From JAOUFP01 sp963801505 (GTDB lineage Bacteria; Nitrospirota; Thermodesulfovibrionia; Thermodesulfovibrionales; UBA6898): 64,000 bases of DNA. Shown here piece after piece: positions 1-8,323 of this stretch. A model generated the notes under the pieces. It did not search any database, was not told the origin of the DNA, and saw only the letters and a program-made list of their open reading frames with translations. The stretch is from assembly GCA_963801505.1 (NCBI GenBank), contig CAWDEY010000023.1:39253-103252 (forward strand), written 5' to 3'. Every line of letters starts with the position of its first letter. The stretch's first letter is position 1. The position numbers and the translations under genes are program-made.

Positions 1-87
1 TTGCCCCTGTGTATCATCGGTTTTTGCATAAATTCCACCTTAACATGGATGATAAGGATAATGAGTAAACTACAAACCATAACTGCC

Positions 88-2337
88 TCATTTCTCATCA
101 TTTGAGGTCACCTGGAAATAAGGACATTGACATCTGTCCGCTTTGCCTCTTTTCTTTCCTCTGACTAAATTATCGGCCGGCCCGGTATCTATGACAATGC
201 CCATGCCGTCACTTTCCTCTGCATAAGCATGTCCCTTTGCTACATAGGAAAAATCACCGTCATGCAGCGTTGCCTTTAAAATGCCAAGACTGTTGTTTGT
301 GGCCGCGCCCTGTACCAGGCTGCCGCCCCTGTACCTGTCATGGCCCTGCCCGTCTTCAAAAAATCCGATTCCGTAATCATGTCCCAGCCCCTGGGCAACA
401 CCGAATGAGGCATAATAAAAATCGTTCCCTTTTCGGTCTATAAGCACGCCCACAGAAGAATGTATCCCCGCTCCCTGTGCATAACGCCCCGCTATATACT
501 GGTCGTTTCCTCCCATATCGTTCAGAATACCTACGCTGTAATAATAAGAAGCGCCCTGGGCAAAATAATCTCCTATATAAGTATCCTGTCCTTCCTCATC
601 TATTAACATTCCTATTCCGCCGGGAACGCCGTTGGTCCCTGTTTCGGGTCTTATACCCCTACCGAAACCCTGTCCCATGCTGACATAGGACTTCTGCGGG
701 TCCCGGAAATCAGGCAACAAACCTCCCAGGTCGTAGTAATCATTTCCTTTTTTGTCTATAAGTATTCCAGCTCCGCCGAAGAACCCAAGACCCTGTCCGT
801 CATGTGAACAGACATAGCGGTCGTCGCCGCTTCCATTGATTATGAGACCGATTCCCATCCTGCCGATACCCTGGGAATAACTCCTTGCATTGAACGTACT
901 GTTTCCATTGCCGTGATAGAGGACCCCAAGACCGAAGATGCCGGCGCCCTGGCCTCCATCCAAAGAAATGAAGGCATCATCACCGCCCATATCAATAAGG
1001 AACCCTCCTCCGAAAATACCGGCGCCCTGGGAAAAATTGTCCTTCGTGATATATCGGTCGTTTCCTCCCCAATCGACCACCATCGCAACCGGCATTCCAG
1101 GTCGGGTGCCTGCAGCATTATTCAGGTAGAGATCATCGCCTCCAGGGTCAAGGATAAGGGCCGCGTCTTCAGTATATATGTTGGGGCCCGGGCCTCCAAC
1201 TATCACCTTCCCTATAGGTGTTATGGCTTCGTACAAAACCGTCCCTTTGTTGTCACCAAACCTCGCAAGGATGTCTTCCTTCAGCAAGGCAAGGTTGTCC
1301 TTTGTCATAAAATTAAGCAGAGGGGAAAGAGCTTCGAAAAGTTCCCTCCGGTCCACCTTCATCGAAATTTCGAGAATATTGTTCCATCTGCTGTCGGCCC
1401 AGGGTTCAAGTGCGGTTTCCATCAGGAGTTTTTTCTCTTCCGGCGTCAAGACGCCCAGGACCTTATCAATCTTTTCCTTTGTCCCGGTCATTATGCGGAG
1501 CAGTTCAGGAAAGGTTATTTCCAAAGGACGCCCCTGAGAAGACAAATCAGTGTCTATAAGGCCTGCGGCCCTGTTGAAGACCTCATCTAAACGCCAATTC
1601 TCATTATTGAAGGGGGCAATGAGACGCCGTGACAATTCCTTAGCGACCTCACCAGAGGCAAGCGGATGGCGCATCATGAAAGTCATTTCGCTAAGCTGAA
1701 GTTTATCGTAAGCCTCTGACAGGGCGCCTGGATTCTGTATAATATTCGAACGTTCGTAGAGTCCATTAATAATCTTGCTATAGTTGGGAAAAAGCTCCCG
1801 GGTCCGAAGGGCAGATTCGAGCACGGACATACCGCCTCTGCATCCTATGATCTCTTCGTGCGCCGCCTCCGTGTGATTATAAATCGGCGCTTCCGTGAGT
1901 TTGGCTGCCAGTGAGAACCTCCGGGAGTTTCGGAGGACTTCTATATTAACAGCTGATCCGACTGCATGGCGCTCTATCAGCTTTCTGAATGACGAAAATA
2001 CATCTCCATTATCAGTGCAGGTAGGTATGCCGCCGAGAGACAGGATAATGTCTCCTTCCTTAAGTCCGGCTTTGTCGGCCGGGCTTCTGTCGATAACGCC
2101 CTCCACCCCGATAAATGTACCATCCTTGCAGGGAGATAGCGTCTCCTCCACTTTTTTCTTTGTCATATAGATCCCCAGGTATGATTTCCTGCTGATCACG
2201 TATTGTGGAGTAGTAACATTAAGCAGGCTGCAGTACGACAGGCCCTCCTGAGACTGCATATATTCCCCGGGAGGTAAAAAGCCTGCGCATGAGCAGGACA
2301 TAACCATCAGGAGCAGGCACAAAAGGCGTTTTGTCAT
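88..2337 (-). CDS. PDZ-domain lipoprotein with tandem GxDxY/QGxG repeats
   Basis: Function unknown. I start it at the ATG at 2337 (MTKRLL), not at the longer open frame, because a hydrophobic signal segment with a lipobox-like VMSC follows at once (Cys about residue 15), so a secreted lipoprotein is likely. Residues about 45-145 form a PDZ domain (GVEGVIDRSPADKAGLKEGD), a peptide-binding module typical of envelope proteases and scaffolds; no protease domain is visible. A helical middle region follows. From about residue 400 to 690 come roughly nine repeats of about 25-35 residues with the pattern GG(D/N)DxY, then QGxG, then GxLxD, suggesting a beta-solenoid with Asp-rich turns that could bind Ca2+. 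It lies 14 bp downstream of a small Cys-rich gene on the same strand, so the two are probably co-transcribed. The reading frame is intact. Lipoprotein and PDZ calls are good; the role is open. Confidence 0.75.
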   Translation of the reverse strand: MTKRLLCLLLMVMSCSCAGFLPPGEYMQSQEGLSYCSLLNVTTPQYVISRKSYLGIYMTKKKVEETLSPCKDGTFIGVEGVIDRSPADKAGLKEGDIILSLGGIPTCTDNGDVFSSFRKLIERHAVGSAVNIEVLRNSRRFSLAAKLTEAPIYNHTEAAHEEIIGCRGGMSVLESALRTRELFPNYSKIINGLYERSNIIQNPGALSEAYDKLQLSEMTFMMRHPLASGEVAKELSRRLIAPFNNENWRLDEVFNRAAGLIDTDLSSQGRPLEITFPELLRIMTGTKEKIDKVLGVLTPEEKKLLMETALEPWADSRWNNILEISMKVDRRELFEALSPLLNFMTKDNLALLKEDILARFGDNKGTVLYEAITPIGKVIVGGPGPNIYTEDAALILDPGGDDLYLNNAAGTRPGMPVAMVVDWGGNDRYITKDNFSQGAGIFGGGFLIDMGGDDAFISLDGGQGAGIFGLGVLYHGNGNSTFNARSYSQGIGRMGIGLIINGSGDDRYVCSHDGQGLGFFGGAGILIDKKGNDYYDLGGLLPDFRDPQKSYVSMGQGFGRGIRPETGTNGVPGGIGMLIDEEGQDTYIGDYFAQGASYYYSVGILNDMGGNDQYIAGRYAQGAGIHSSVGVLIDRKGNDFYYASFGVAQGLGHDYGIGFFEDGQGHDRYRGGSLVQGAATNNSLGILKATLHDGDFSYVAKGHAYAEESDGMGIVIDTGPADNLVRGKKRGKADRCQCPYFQVTSNDEK

Positions 2338-2351
2338 CTCTTCTTCACCGC

Positions 2352-2639
2352 TTATTCCTCGAAGCACTCCATGCTGCGCATCTTATGGACCTCGGTCTTC
2401 TTCTTCTCACACCAGACATTGCCCAGCTGCAGCGCGCTTCCTGAAGGGGTCGTGATCTTCGCCCTCTTGCAGCTCACGCAGTGTTTGATGACCTGCTTAA
2501 GGGGAACAAAACAGGGCATCTCCCTGTTCCTGGCCATCTGTATGGAACGCTTCCCGCACCAGACAGTACCCGGAGAAGGCTTTTGCCCTCCTGGTTTTGT
2601 ATCATAACCGGACTTGCAGGCCCCGCATAATTTATTCAA
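2352..2639 (-). CDS. Small Cys-rich protein with two internal repeats
   Basis: A 95-residue protein of unknown function. It contains two copies of a roughly 45-residue unit: CxxCK, then P-x-G, then GxVWCxK, then RxMxCF. Each unit supplies four cysteines (CGACK...VWCGK...MPCF and CVSCK...VWCEK...MECF), a spacing that would suit a zinc or iron site. There is no signal peptide, so it is probably cytoplasmic. It lies directly upstream of the PDZ lipoprotein, consistent with a two-gene operon. I do not recognise the family. The repeat structure makes it very unlikely to be a chance frame. Confidence 0.65.
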   Translation of the reverse strand: MNKLCGACKSGYDTKPGGQKPSPGTVWCGKRSIQMARNREMPCFVPLKQVIKHCVSCKRAKITTPSGSALQLGNVWCEKKKTEVHKMRSMECFEE

Positions 2640-2744
2640 AAGCCACCTCTTCAGAATTTCCTGAGATATTACAGTATAACCTACAGAGAGTCAGGAGAAA
2701 AAGCAGCCAGGTCAACCACAGAGGGATTGCACTATTTGCCTATG

Positions 2745-2950
2745 GTCCCCTTCGAAAATTTCAGGGCGCGACCAAGGCCGCGCGTTTAGAATTTGGGACT
2801 GTCTGAGCGAAGCGAGTTTCCCAAATTCAGCAAGACCGACCGAGCAGAACGGCCCGGAGGGTGAGATTTTCGTCGGGGCGCCATTCTTTTGGATACTTTT
2901 CTTGAGGCGTGCAAGAAAAGTATCCGGGGTTCGGGGCATAGCCCCGTCCA
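2745..2950. repeat. Intergenic structured repeat element with several hairpins
   Basis: The 400-bp gap between the Cys-rich gene and the P-type ATPase holds a dense series of inverted repeats. GAATTTGGGA (2789-2798) pairs with TCCCAAATTC (2819-2828). GGATACTTTTCTTG (2891-2904) pairs perfectly with CAAGAAAAGTATCC (2912-2925) over a 7-base loop. CGGGGC (2932-2937) pairs with GCCCCG (2941-2946) over ATA. CGAAAAT and ATTTTCG near 2753 and 2864 can enclose the first part. It resembles the non-coding palindromic repeats scattered in many environmental Nitrospirota and Desulfobacterota genomes; that comparison is from memory. The 14-bp hairpin lacks a T-tract and is not a classical terminator. The minus-strand open frame across it is dismissed as a by-product of the repeat. 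Confidence 0.6.
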
Positions 2951-3040
2951 TTAATAAACACTTCTTTTCCACGATAAAGCTCCAGTGATTTGGTATAATC
3001 TGTTATCTGATTAATTACTTATTCAAAACGGAACGACACA

Positions 3041-5602
3041 ATGAAAGACAATTTCAATATAGATGACCTGCCGGGCCTCTCAGAGGCCGAGGCAGCTGAG
3101 AGACTGAAAAAGGACGGCTTTAACGAGCTGCAATCTTCAAAGCAGCGGAGCATCTTTTCAATAGCAATCGACGTTGTACGGGAGCCGATGTTCCTGCTCC
3201 TCGTTGCCTGCGGCATAATCTATCTCATCCTCGGAGATGTACGGGAGGCAATGATGCTCCTGGGCTTTGTCTTCGTTGTCATGGGGATCACCCTCTATCA
3301 GGAACGCAAGACAGAGCGGGCACTGGAGGCGCTCCGCGATCTCTCCAGTCCGCGTGCATTGGTAATACGCGACAGGGAAAAGAGACGCATAGCAGGACGT
3401 GAAGTTGTTCGGGGTGATCTCCTGATACTTGCCGAAGGCGACCGCGTGCCTGCTGATTCGATATTCCTTTCCTGCATCAATATCTCTGTAGACGAGTCCC
3501 TGCTTACAGGAGAATCACTCCCTGTGCGGAAGGCTGCCGGTCCTGACGACCTTGAAATGGCACGTCCCGGCGGGGAAAATCTCCCATATATATACTCAGG
3601 CACCCTGATTGTCCAGGGCCAGGGCATCGCAAAGGTAAAGGCAGTAGGCATGGATACGGAGCTCGGCAGGATAGGCAAGTCACTGCAGACCCTGGAGACT
3701 GAAGAGACCCTGCTGCAAAAAGAAACGAGGAGACTGGTAAACAGACTCGCTGTAACAGGTATACTGCTTTGCACGCTTGTCGTGGTCCTCTACGGGGCCA
3801 CACGGGGCAACTGGCTTGAGGGTTTTCTTGCCGGCATCACACTTGCCATGGCAACACTGCCTGAGGAATTCCCTGTAGTGCTTACCATATTCCTGGCCCT
3901 CGGGGCATGGAGGATATCTAAAAAACAGGTCCTGACACGCCGTGTGCCTGCTGTTGAAACCCTCGGGGCTTGCACGGTACTTTGCGTAGACAAGACAGGC
4001 ACGCTGACCATGAACAGTATGACAGTCAAAAAGATCTTTGCAGGAGGCGGTTTCTGCGATATCAACCTCAGAAACAAAGGGGCACTGCCTGAGGACTGCC
4101 ACGAGATAGTGGAGTTCGGCATCCTGGCAAGTAAGATAGACCCCTTCGACCCCATGGAAAAGGCGCTCAGACAGCTCGGCATCTATTCCCTTTTAAACAC
4201 CGAGCATCTGCATGATGACTGGACCCTGGTGCACGAATATCCCCTCTCCCAGGATCTGCTGGCCCTCTCACATGTATGGAAATCCCCTGACGGAGCTGAT
4301 TATGTCATAGCAAGCAAGGGCGCGCCGGAGGCGATCTTCGATCTGTGTCATCTTGGGGAATCTGAAAAGAAAAACCTCTACCCCCATATCAATGCGATGG
4401 CAGATGAAGGTCTGAGGGTATTAGGTGTGGCCAGGGCCGCCTTTAAGTCTATCGACCTTCCGGAGGGACATCATGCCTTCACCTTCAAATTTCTGGGCCT
4501 GATCGGACTCGCTGATCCTGTGCGGCCAACTGTTTCAGAGGCCATAGCAGAGTGCTATACGGCCGGGATGCGGGTGATCATGATCACCGGAGACTATCCG
4601 GGTACAGCCCAAAACATCGCTGAGCAGATCGGCCTTTCTTCGATCAGCGAGGTCATCACAGGGCCTGAACTGGACAAGATGGATGATACGAAACTGCAGA
4701 AACGCATAAAGAACGTAAATATTTTCGCGCGGGTTGTGCCTGAGCAGAAGCTCCGGATTGTCAATGCCCTGAAGGCCACAGGAGAAATAGTCGCCATGAC
4801 AGGAGACGGGGTCAACGACGCCCCTGCGCTCAAAGCAGCCCACATAGGCATAGCCATGGGAAAACGCGGCACAGACGTCGCCAGGGAGGCCGCGTCGCTG
4901 GTGCTCCTTGACGATGACTTCTCCTCAATCGTCGGCGCGGTAAGGATTGGCAGGAGGATATTTGACAACCTGAAAAAAGCCATGGCCTACATCTTTGCCA
5001 TACATGTGCCTATCATCGGCCTTTCGCTGCTGCCGGTAGTATTGGGCTGGCCGCTCATACTCCTGCCTGTGCATATCGTGTTCCTGGAACTGATCATAGA
5101 CCCCGCGTGTTCGATCATCTTTGAGGCCGAAAACGAAGAGAAAGACATCATGCAGCGCATGCCCAGGGACCCCATGGAACCTCTGTTTGGCCTCAAATCA
5201 ATAGGTCTGAGCATACTGCAGGGCATAAGCGTGCTGGTCATCGTCATAGCTGTCTTTGCGATCACGCTCTATCGAGGGCAGGGAGAAGCAGACGCAAGGA
5301 CCCTCACGATCACCACGCTGATCATAGCAAACCTCGGTCTGATATTTGCCAACCGCTCATGGTCGCGCACCATTCTGTCTACTCTTCGCTCTCCTAATCC
5401 TGCCTTATGGTGGATATCAGGCGGCACCCTCGTGTTTCTTGGTCTTATACTTTATGTGCCTTTCCTGCAGCAGCTCTTCCATTTTTCAAAGCTGCATATC
5501 AATGATCTTGTGATCTGTTTTTCCGCTGGTGTTATCAGCATCTTGTGGTTTGAGCTGCTCAAGGTCTTCAACGGCCAGAAGCACCCTGTCAGACAGGGAT
5601 GA
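3041..5602 (+). CDS. P-type cation-transporting ATPase (type II-like)
   Basis: An 853-residue inner-membrane pump that couples ATP hydrolysis to cation transport. Motifs in order: N-terminal cation-ATPase region (LSEAEAAERL), actuator-domain TGES at about 156-159, the TM4 motif PEEFPVV at about 274, the phosphorylation site DKTGTLT with the acceptor Asp at about 317, the nucleotide-binding domain, the hinge GDGVNDAPAL at about 588, and a C-terminal membrane bundle containing FLELIIDPACSIIFE. The architecture is that of Ca2+/Mg2+/Na+ type II pumps, but PEEFP replaces the PEGLP of well-studied Ca2+ pumps, so the ion is not predictable. There are no N-terminal metal-binding domains, which argues against a heavy-metal pump. 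The ATG at 3041 has only a weak upstream GGAACGA. The frame is full length and intact. It stands alone between repeats. Confidence 0.92.
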   Translation: MKDNFNIDDLPGLSEAEAAERLKKDGFNELQSSKQRSIFSIAIDVVREPMFLLLVACGIIYLILGDVREAMMLLGFVFVVMGITLYQERKTERALEALRDLSSPRALVIRDREKRRIAGREVVRGDLLILAEGDRVPADSIFLSCINISVDESLLTGESLPVRKAAGPDDLEMARPGGENLPYIYSGTLIVQGQGIAKVKAVGMDTELGRIGKSLQTLETEETLLQKETRRLVNRLAVTGILLCTLVVVLYGATRGNWLEGFLAGITLAMATLPEEFPVVLTIFLALGAWRISKKQVLTRRVPAVETLGACTVLCVDKTGTLTMNSMTVKKIFAGGGFCDINLRNKGALPEDCHEIVEFGILASKIDPFDPMEKALRQLGIYSLLNTEHLHDDWTLVHEYPLSQDLLALSHVWKSPDGADYVIASKGAPEAIFDLCHLGESEKKNLYPHINAMADEGLRVLGVARAAFKSIDLPEGHHAFTFKFLGLIGLADPVRPTVSEAIAECYTAGMRVIMITGDYPGTAQNIAEQIGLSSISEVITGPELDKMDDTKLQKRIKNVNIFARVVPEQKLRIVNALKATGEIVAMTGDGVNDAPALKAAHIGIAMGKRGTDVAREAASLVLLDDDFSSIVGAVRIGRRIFDNLKKAMAYIFAIHVPIIGLSLLPVVLGWPLILLPVHIVFLELIIDPACSIIFEAENEEKDIMQRMPRDPMEPLFGLKSIGLSILQGISVLVIVIAVFAITLYRGQGEADARTLTITTLIIANLGLIFANRSWSRTILSTLRSPNPALWWISGGTLVFLGLILYVPFLQQLFHFSKLHINDLVICFSAGVISILWFELLKVFNGQKHPVRQG

Positions 5603-5908
5603 GCCAGGAAACAAAAGAGACCTCTGATTGCGATCTTAATATCTGATCTATGGACCGCTAAAATTTATGCCCCCTCTCCTCTATTCAATGAGTGCCAACC
5701 TTGCGGCCCTTGCAATAACAGCGGTCATATTCCTGACCAATCTACCGATCCCCTGGTCTTCAGACGTCTCGCCGGCAATAAAGAGCAAAACAGGCAGGAA
5801 GGAGACTGATACACATGCCTTTACAAGTGTGCCACTATCTATGATGAGGAAGTCTTTAATGAAAAAAACCGTAAGAACCAGGGGGTAAGAAAGGGCCGGT
5901 AGCCTCTC
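5603..5908. other. Gap of about 300 bp with two competing weak reading frames
   Basis: Between the ATPase and the SRPBCC gene there is no confident gene. A 73-codon plus-strand frame (5667-5888) has a poor basic tail and no convincing ribosome binding site. On the minus strand an open frame ends at 5691-5693 and extends back past 5930 into the SRPBCC gene without an ATG. Its translation has a hydrophobic helix (LVLTVFFIKDFLIIDSGT) and a coding-like end, so it may be a decayed membrane-protein remnant. I do not annotate either as a gene. Confidence 0.4.
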
Positions 5909-6400
5909 ATGGACCTTGTAAATAAAATAATTATTAACCGTCCCGCCGGAACGGTTTGGGCTTTTCTTGAAGACCCTCAGAACATGCTGCTTTGGAACCC
6001 GAAAGTGAAGCGCGTATCTCCATCGTCCTCCTCAGACTTTAAGCAGGGTTATCGCTACGCTATAACATACCAACTGAACGAAAAAGCGGCAGCTACAGAG
6101 TTTCTGGCGGAGTTCGTCCATTTTGAGCCTTTCTCAAAACTGGTCATTCGCCATACAGGCGGTATCTCTCCCCATAACAGGGTTATCGAAGAGGTATATG
6201 AACTGTCGGAACGCGGCGGAGGAACACTTCTGATACAGACCATACATATCGAAAATTCAGGTATCAACATTTTTTTGAGGTTACTGATCTTGCTTATTCA
6301 GCGTTACGGCAAACCCACGGGCAAACCATATCTCGGGACCCTTCGGGACATCATTGAAAGTGATATGGATAGTGACAGCAGCCGGACACATAAAATATGA
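5909..6400 (+). CDS. SRPBCC (START/polyketide-cyclase-like) family protein
   Basis: A 163-residue cytoplasmic protein of the SRPBCC helix-grip superfamily, which binds hydrophobic ligands in a deep cavity. The N-terminal pattern is characteristic: IIINRPAGTVWAFLEDPQNMLLWNP, in which a first beta strand is followed by the helix with VWxxLxDPxNMxxWxP. The middle has the antiparallel strand run around LAEFVHFEPFSKLVIRHT and the C-terminal long helix follows at about 118-150. The ligand and partner are unknown. The ATG at 5909 has a weak upstream GGTAG. It is monocistronic as far as can be seen, followed by a 300-bp gap ending in repeat sequence and the recombinase fragment. Confidence 0.75.
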   Translation: MDLVNKIIINRPAGTVWAFLEDPQNMLLWNPKVKRVSPSSSSDFKQGYRYAITYQLNEKAAATEFLAEFVHFEPFSKLVIRHTGGISPHNRVIEEVYELSERGGGTLLIQTIHIENSGINIFLRLLILLIQRYGKPTGKPYLGTLRDIIESDMDSDSSRTHKI

Positions 6401-6634
6401 CATGTAAACAGCCCAGCGGAATTAAATCCGCTTGCCCTTTGATATGATCTGTTTCTATCTCTCTTCAAAAATACGTTCAGACATCGCCGATTCATAAGGC
6501 TCAATTATTGACATACCTTAAGATATCGGGACTTTATTTAGGACTGCTTTTGAATTTTAATATGACTGTCATGCGCGATGGGATAGTGCGTATAGTAAAT
6601 GGAATAAAGGAATGAGTAAAAGTAATGCGGCCTC

Positions 6635-6702
6635 TTTTGTTTCCCTCCTTGTTGAGGAAAACAAAAAATAACCCTCTGCGATCTTTGCGGCTCTGCGGTG
6701 AA
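6635..6702. repeat. Partial copy of the CTCTGTG-type intergenic repeat
   Basis: A hairpin (TTTTGTTTCC at 6635-6644 with GGAAAACAAAA at 6656-6666, one base bulged) is followed by a terminal segment with CTCTGCG, CTTTGCGG and CTCTGCGGTGAA ending at 6702. This is the right half of the element seen complete at 48362-48521, including the same TTTTGTTTTCC stem. It abuts, within four bases, the stop codon of the truncated recombinase. The rest of the gap 6401-6634 shows no gene. Confidence 0.65.
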
Positions 6703-6705
6703 CTA

Positions 6706-6894
6706 TTACGAAATTACTTCGAGGGAGTTGAGAAACTCGGCGACTGTCTGACCCAGGTCTTGCTGCCTCCTCCTGTTGCTGAAGGCAAGGAACTTGCTGA
6801 CCCAAATTGCCAGAAAAAGTACGTTTTTTTGTGTGGCGAGCTTGTGTGAAAGAAGATAATCCTGAAACTCCGGCAAGATCCCTTTTGTCCCCAT
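6706..6894 (-). pseudogene. Truncated tyrosine recombinase, integron-integrase-like N-terminus
   Basis: Sixty-two codons from the ATG at 6894, preceded by a GGGGG-rich ribosome binding site. The translation (TKGILPEFQDYLLSH, then WVSKFLAFSN) matches the N-terminal SAM-like core-binding domain of integron integrases and related tyrosine recombinases. It then ends at a stop after EFLNSLEVIS. The whole catalytic domain with the R-H-R-Y residues is missing. A full IntI is about 320-340 residues. The truncation point coincides with the neighbouring dispersed repeat. Divergent orientation towards a downstream cassette with an attC site fits an integron. It cannot be an active recombinase. The family call is from recognition of the conserved N-terminal pattern. 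Confidence 0.65.
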
Positions 6895-7039
6895 TTGCAA
6901 ATCCCCCTTTGCTATGACAAGTTGGCTTTTGCCGGTTATTTTCGATCATATGACAACTCAAGTCAAGGGTTTATTTTATTCTTGCTTGATTTTAAAGGAT
7001 TTTTATTGACCCTGTATACGAACTGTGTGGTAGATTTCG

Positions 7040-7076
7040 GCAGAAAAGGCAAGTTGGTATAGTAATATGTTGTACG
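7040..7076. other. Putative integron insertion point (attI side) for the first cassette
   Basis: The sequence GTTGTACG at 7069-7076 is an exact reverse complement of CGTACAAC (7733-7740), the inverse core at the left end of the attC site 660 bp downstream. In integrons the first bases of a cassette and the inverse core of its own attC are complementary in this way, so the junction G7069/T7070 is the likely insertion point of the first cassette. It lies about 175 bp from the start of the recombinase fragment, as expected for attI. There is no gene between 6895 and 7134. Confidence 0.55.
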
Positions 7077-7134
7077 AATGAACCAAACAATAAACACCGA
7101 AAAAGTATCAACTTAAATTGCAGGAGTATATAAG

Positions 7135-7719
7135 ATGAAAGAAGACTCGAACGTAGCATTTTATTTTGTCTGCTTTATATGTGCTTTTCTGATTGTATTT
7201 TTGTTAGGCAACCTGTGGTTTTTTAAAATCGCAGGAATAACGTTGGACAAGTATTCCATGCTGCTGGTCTTTGCTCTGATCGGATTGTGTTTGCTTCCTT
7301 TTATGAACAAAATAAAAATTGGAAGCCTTCTTGAACTGGAAAGATTAAAAAAGGAAATCAAGGACGTTAAAACAAAACAATACTTGGGAGAAGTAATTAA
7401 AAGCCCTAAAGATGATTTATTTTTTTATGATTCGGATGGCAAACACACTATACCTGACAAAGAAACATCCACCTTCTTAAGAAGTAGCAAAGGCGAGATT
7501 TCTGTTGCTCAAGAGGATATTAATTCTATGCCAACCTCCTATTCTATTGATAGTGTTTTAAACTCACGCATCGTTTCCTGGAAGGGTCATGTCTTTGTGA
7601 TTTTGAACGGTAGAAAATTCCATGTAGGCTCCGCAAGTTTCTTGGCAGACTGGAACAAGCCGATGCCCTATGAATCAATAGGTGATGAAGCAATAAGATT
7701 ACTGCCGAGTGGCAAGTAA
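7135..7719 (+). CDS. Cassette-borne membrane protein of unknown function
   Basis: A 194-residue protein with an AGGAG ribosome binding site 8 bp before the ATG. Two membrane helices lie at about 8-30 and 40-60, then a short coiled segment (LLELERLKKEIKDVKTKQ) and a soluble C-terminal domain of about 120 residues. I recognise no family. Its composition is visibly more A+T-rich than the neighbouring chromosome, typical for mobile cassette genes. It occupies almost all of the cassette 7070-7819, with its stop 13 bp before the attC inverse core. With no promoter of its own visible, transcription probably enters from the integrase side. Confidence 0.7.
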   Translation: MKEDSNVAFYFVCFICAFLIVFLLGNLWFFKIAGITLDKYSMLLVFALIGLCLLPFMNKIKIGSLLELERLKKEIKDVKTKQYLGEVIKSPKDDLFFYDSDGKHTIPDKETSTFLRSSKGEISVAQEDINSMPTSYSIDSVLNSRIVSWKGHVFVILNGRKFHVGSASFLADWNKPMPYESIGDEAIRLLPSGK

Positions 7720-7732
7720 AATATTGAGGCAG

Positions 7733-7825
7733 CGTACAACAAAGTCATCCAGCCGACCCCGAATAGCCGTTTTTCTTTTTCAGTCTTGCGTCTGTGGCGG
7801 GCTCGGCTGATGACCGGCGTTAGGC
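7733..7825 (+). other. attC: attC recombination site (integron cassette)
   Basis: The left inverse core CGTACAAC (7733-7740) and right core GTTAGGC (7819-7825, matching GTTRRRY) bound a 93-bp imperfect palindrome. The inner arms GTCATCCAGCCGA (7744-7756) and TCGGCTGATGAC (7803-7814) pair completely except for one extra C on the left arm (7749 or 7750). On the folded bottom strand this is an extrahelical G in L'', the feature integrases use to select the strand. The left core pairs with the start of this cassette (7069-7076). These features together are diagnostic of a genuine attC rather than a terminator. Confidence 0.85.
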
Positions 7826-7860
7826 CTGAAATAAATAATAAAAAGTGATAATATTAAGGC

Positions 7861-8091
7861 ATGCATTTCAAGTTAATCGGAGAAATTAGAAACATTGAAA
7901 CGATTGCTTCTGGACGCGGAATAGATATCCTGAAACGACTAAACAGAGTTTACGGCAATACAAATTGGAGAAAACTAAAGGGAATATGTCGAGTACGGCT
8001 GAATGATGGTACCATATTGAATGCTGAAGTGCATTGGTATGAAGGCCACGGCATAGGGAAAAAGGAAATCAAAATCAAAAGATATCTGTAA
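7861..8091 (+). CDS. Small conserved hypothetical protein
   Basis: A 76-residue basic protein (FKLIGEIRNIETIASGRGI, later AEVHWYEGHGIGKKEIKIK). I recognise this as one half of a pair of small proteins that occur together in many environmental bacteria, but no function is known to me. It has no membrane segment or signal. The ATG at 7861 has only a weak upstream AAGG. It is followed 10 bp later by its usual partner. It lies just after the attC core, so it is the first gene of the second cassette or of sequence joined there. Confidence 0.7.
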   Translation: MHFKLIGEIRNIETIASGRGIDILKRLNRVYGNTNWRKLKGICRVRLNDGTILNAEVHWYEGHGIGKKEIKIKRYL

Positions 8092-8101
8092 TGGAGTAAT
8101 T

Positions 8102-8323
8102 ATGAAGAGACATTTTATGATTTGTGTTGACAATCACGGATACGAGGCATCACTTGAAATACGGAAGATATACGAAATAATGACGGACAAAACAGCGGTA
8201 CAACATCATCAACTGAGAGTTATAGATGAATCAGGTGAAGATTATTTATACCCCGCAAATTATTTCTCTCCTGTCCGCCTGCCTTCTGAAACCAAAGAAA
8301 AATTAGAACTAACTGCGGCATAA
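8102..8323 (+). CDS. Small conserved hypothetical protein, partner of preceding gene
   Basis: A 73-residue acidic protein (FMICVDNHGYEASLEIRKIYE, then IDESGEDYLYPANYF). A GGAG ribosome binding site lies 5 bp upstream of the ATG. The basic/acidic pairing and the short spacing of the two small genes resemble toxin-antitoxin pairs, but I know of no evidence that they form one; this is a hypothesis. No attC with the GCCTAAC inverse core expected for this cassette is found downstream, so the cassette appears to have lost its end. Confidence 0.7.
   Translation: MKRHFMICVDNHGYEASLEIRKIYEIMTDKTAVQHHQLRVIDESGEDYLYPANYFSPVRLPSETKEKLELTAA

Noticed and set aside
2712..2972. 86-codon minus-strand frame
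   Set aside because: It is the translation of the hairpin-rich repeat element; similar spurious frames accompany such repeats in many genomes.
5667..5888. 73-codon plus-strand frame after the ATPase
   Set aside because: No ribosome binding site, a basic Met-rich tail and a more protein-like reading on the opposite strand.
6569..6961. 130-codon minus-strand frame overlapping the recombinase fragment
   Set aside because: It has biased, low-quality composition and overlaps the better-supported IntI-like frame and a repeat.
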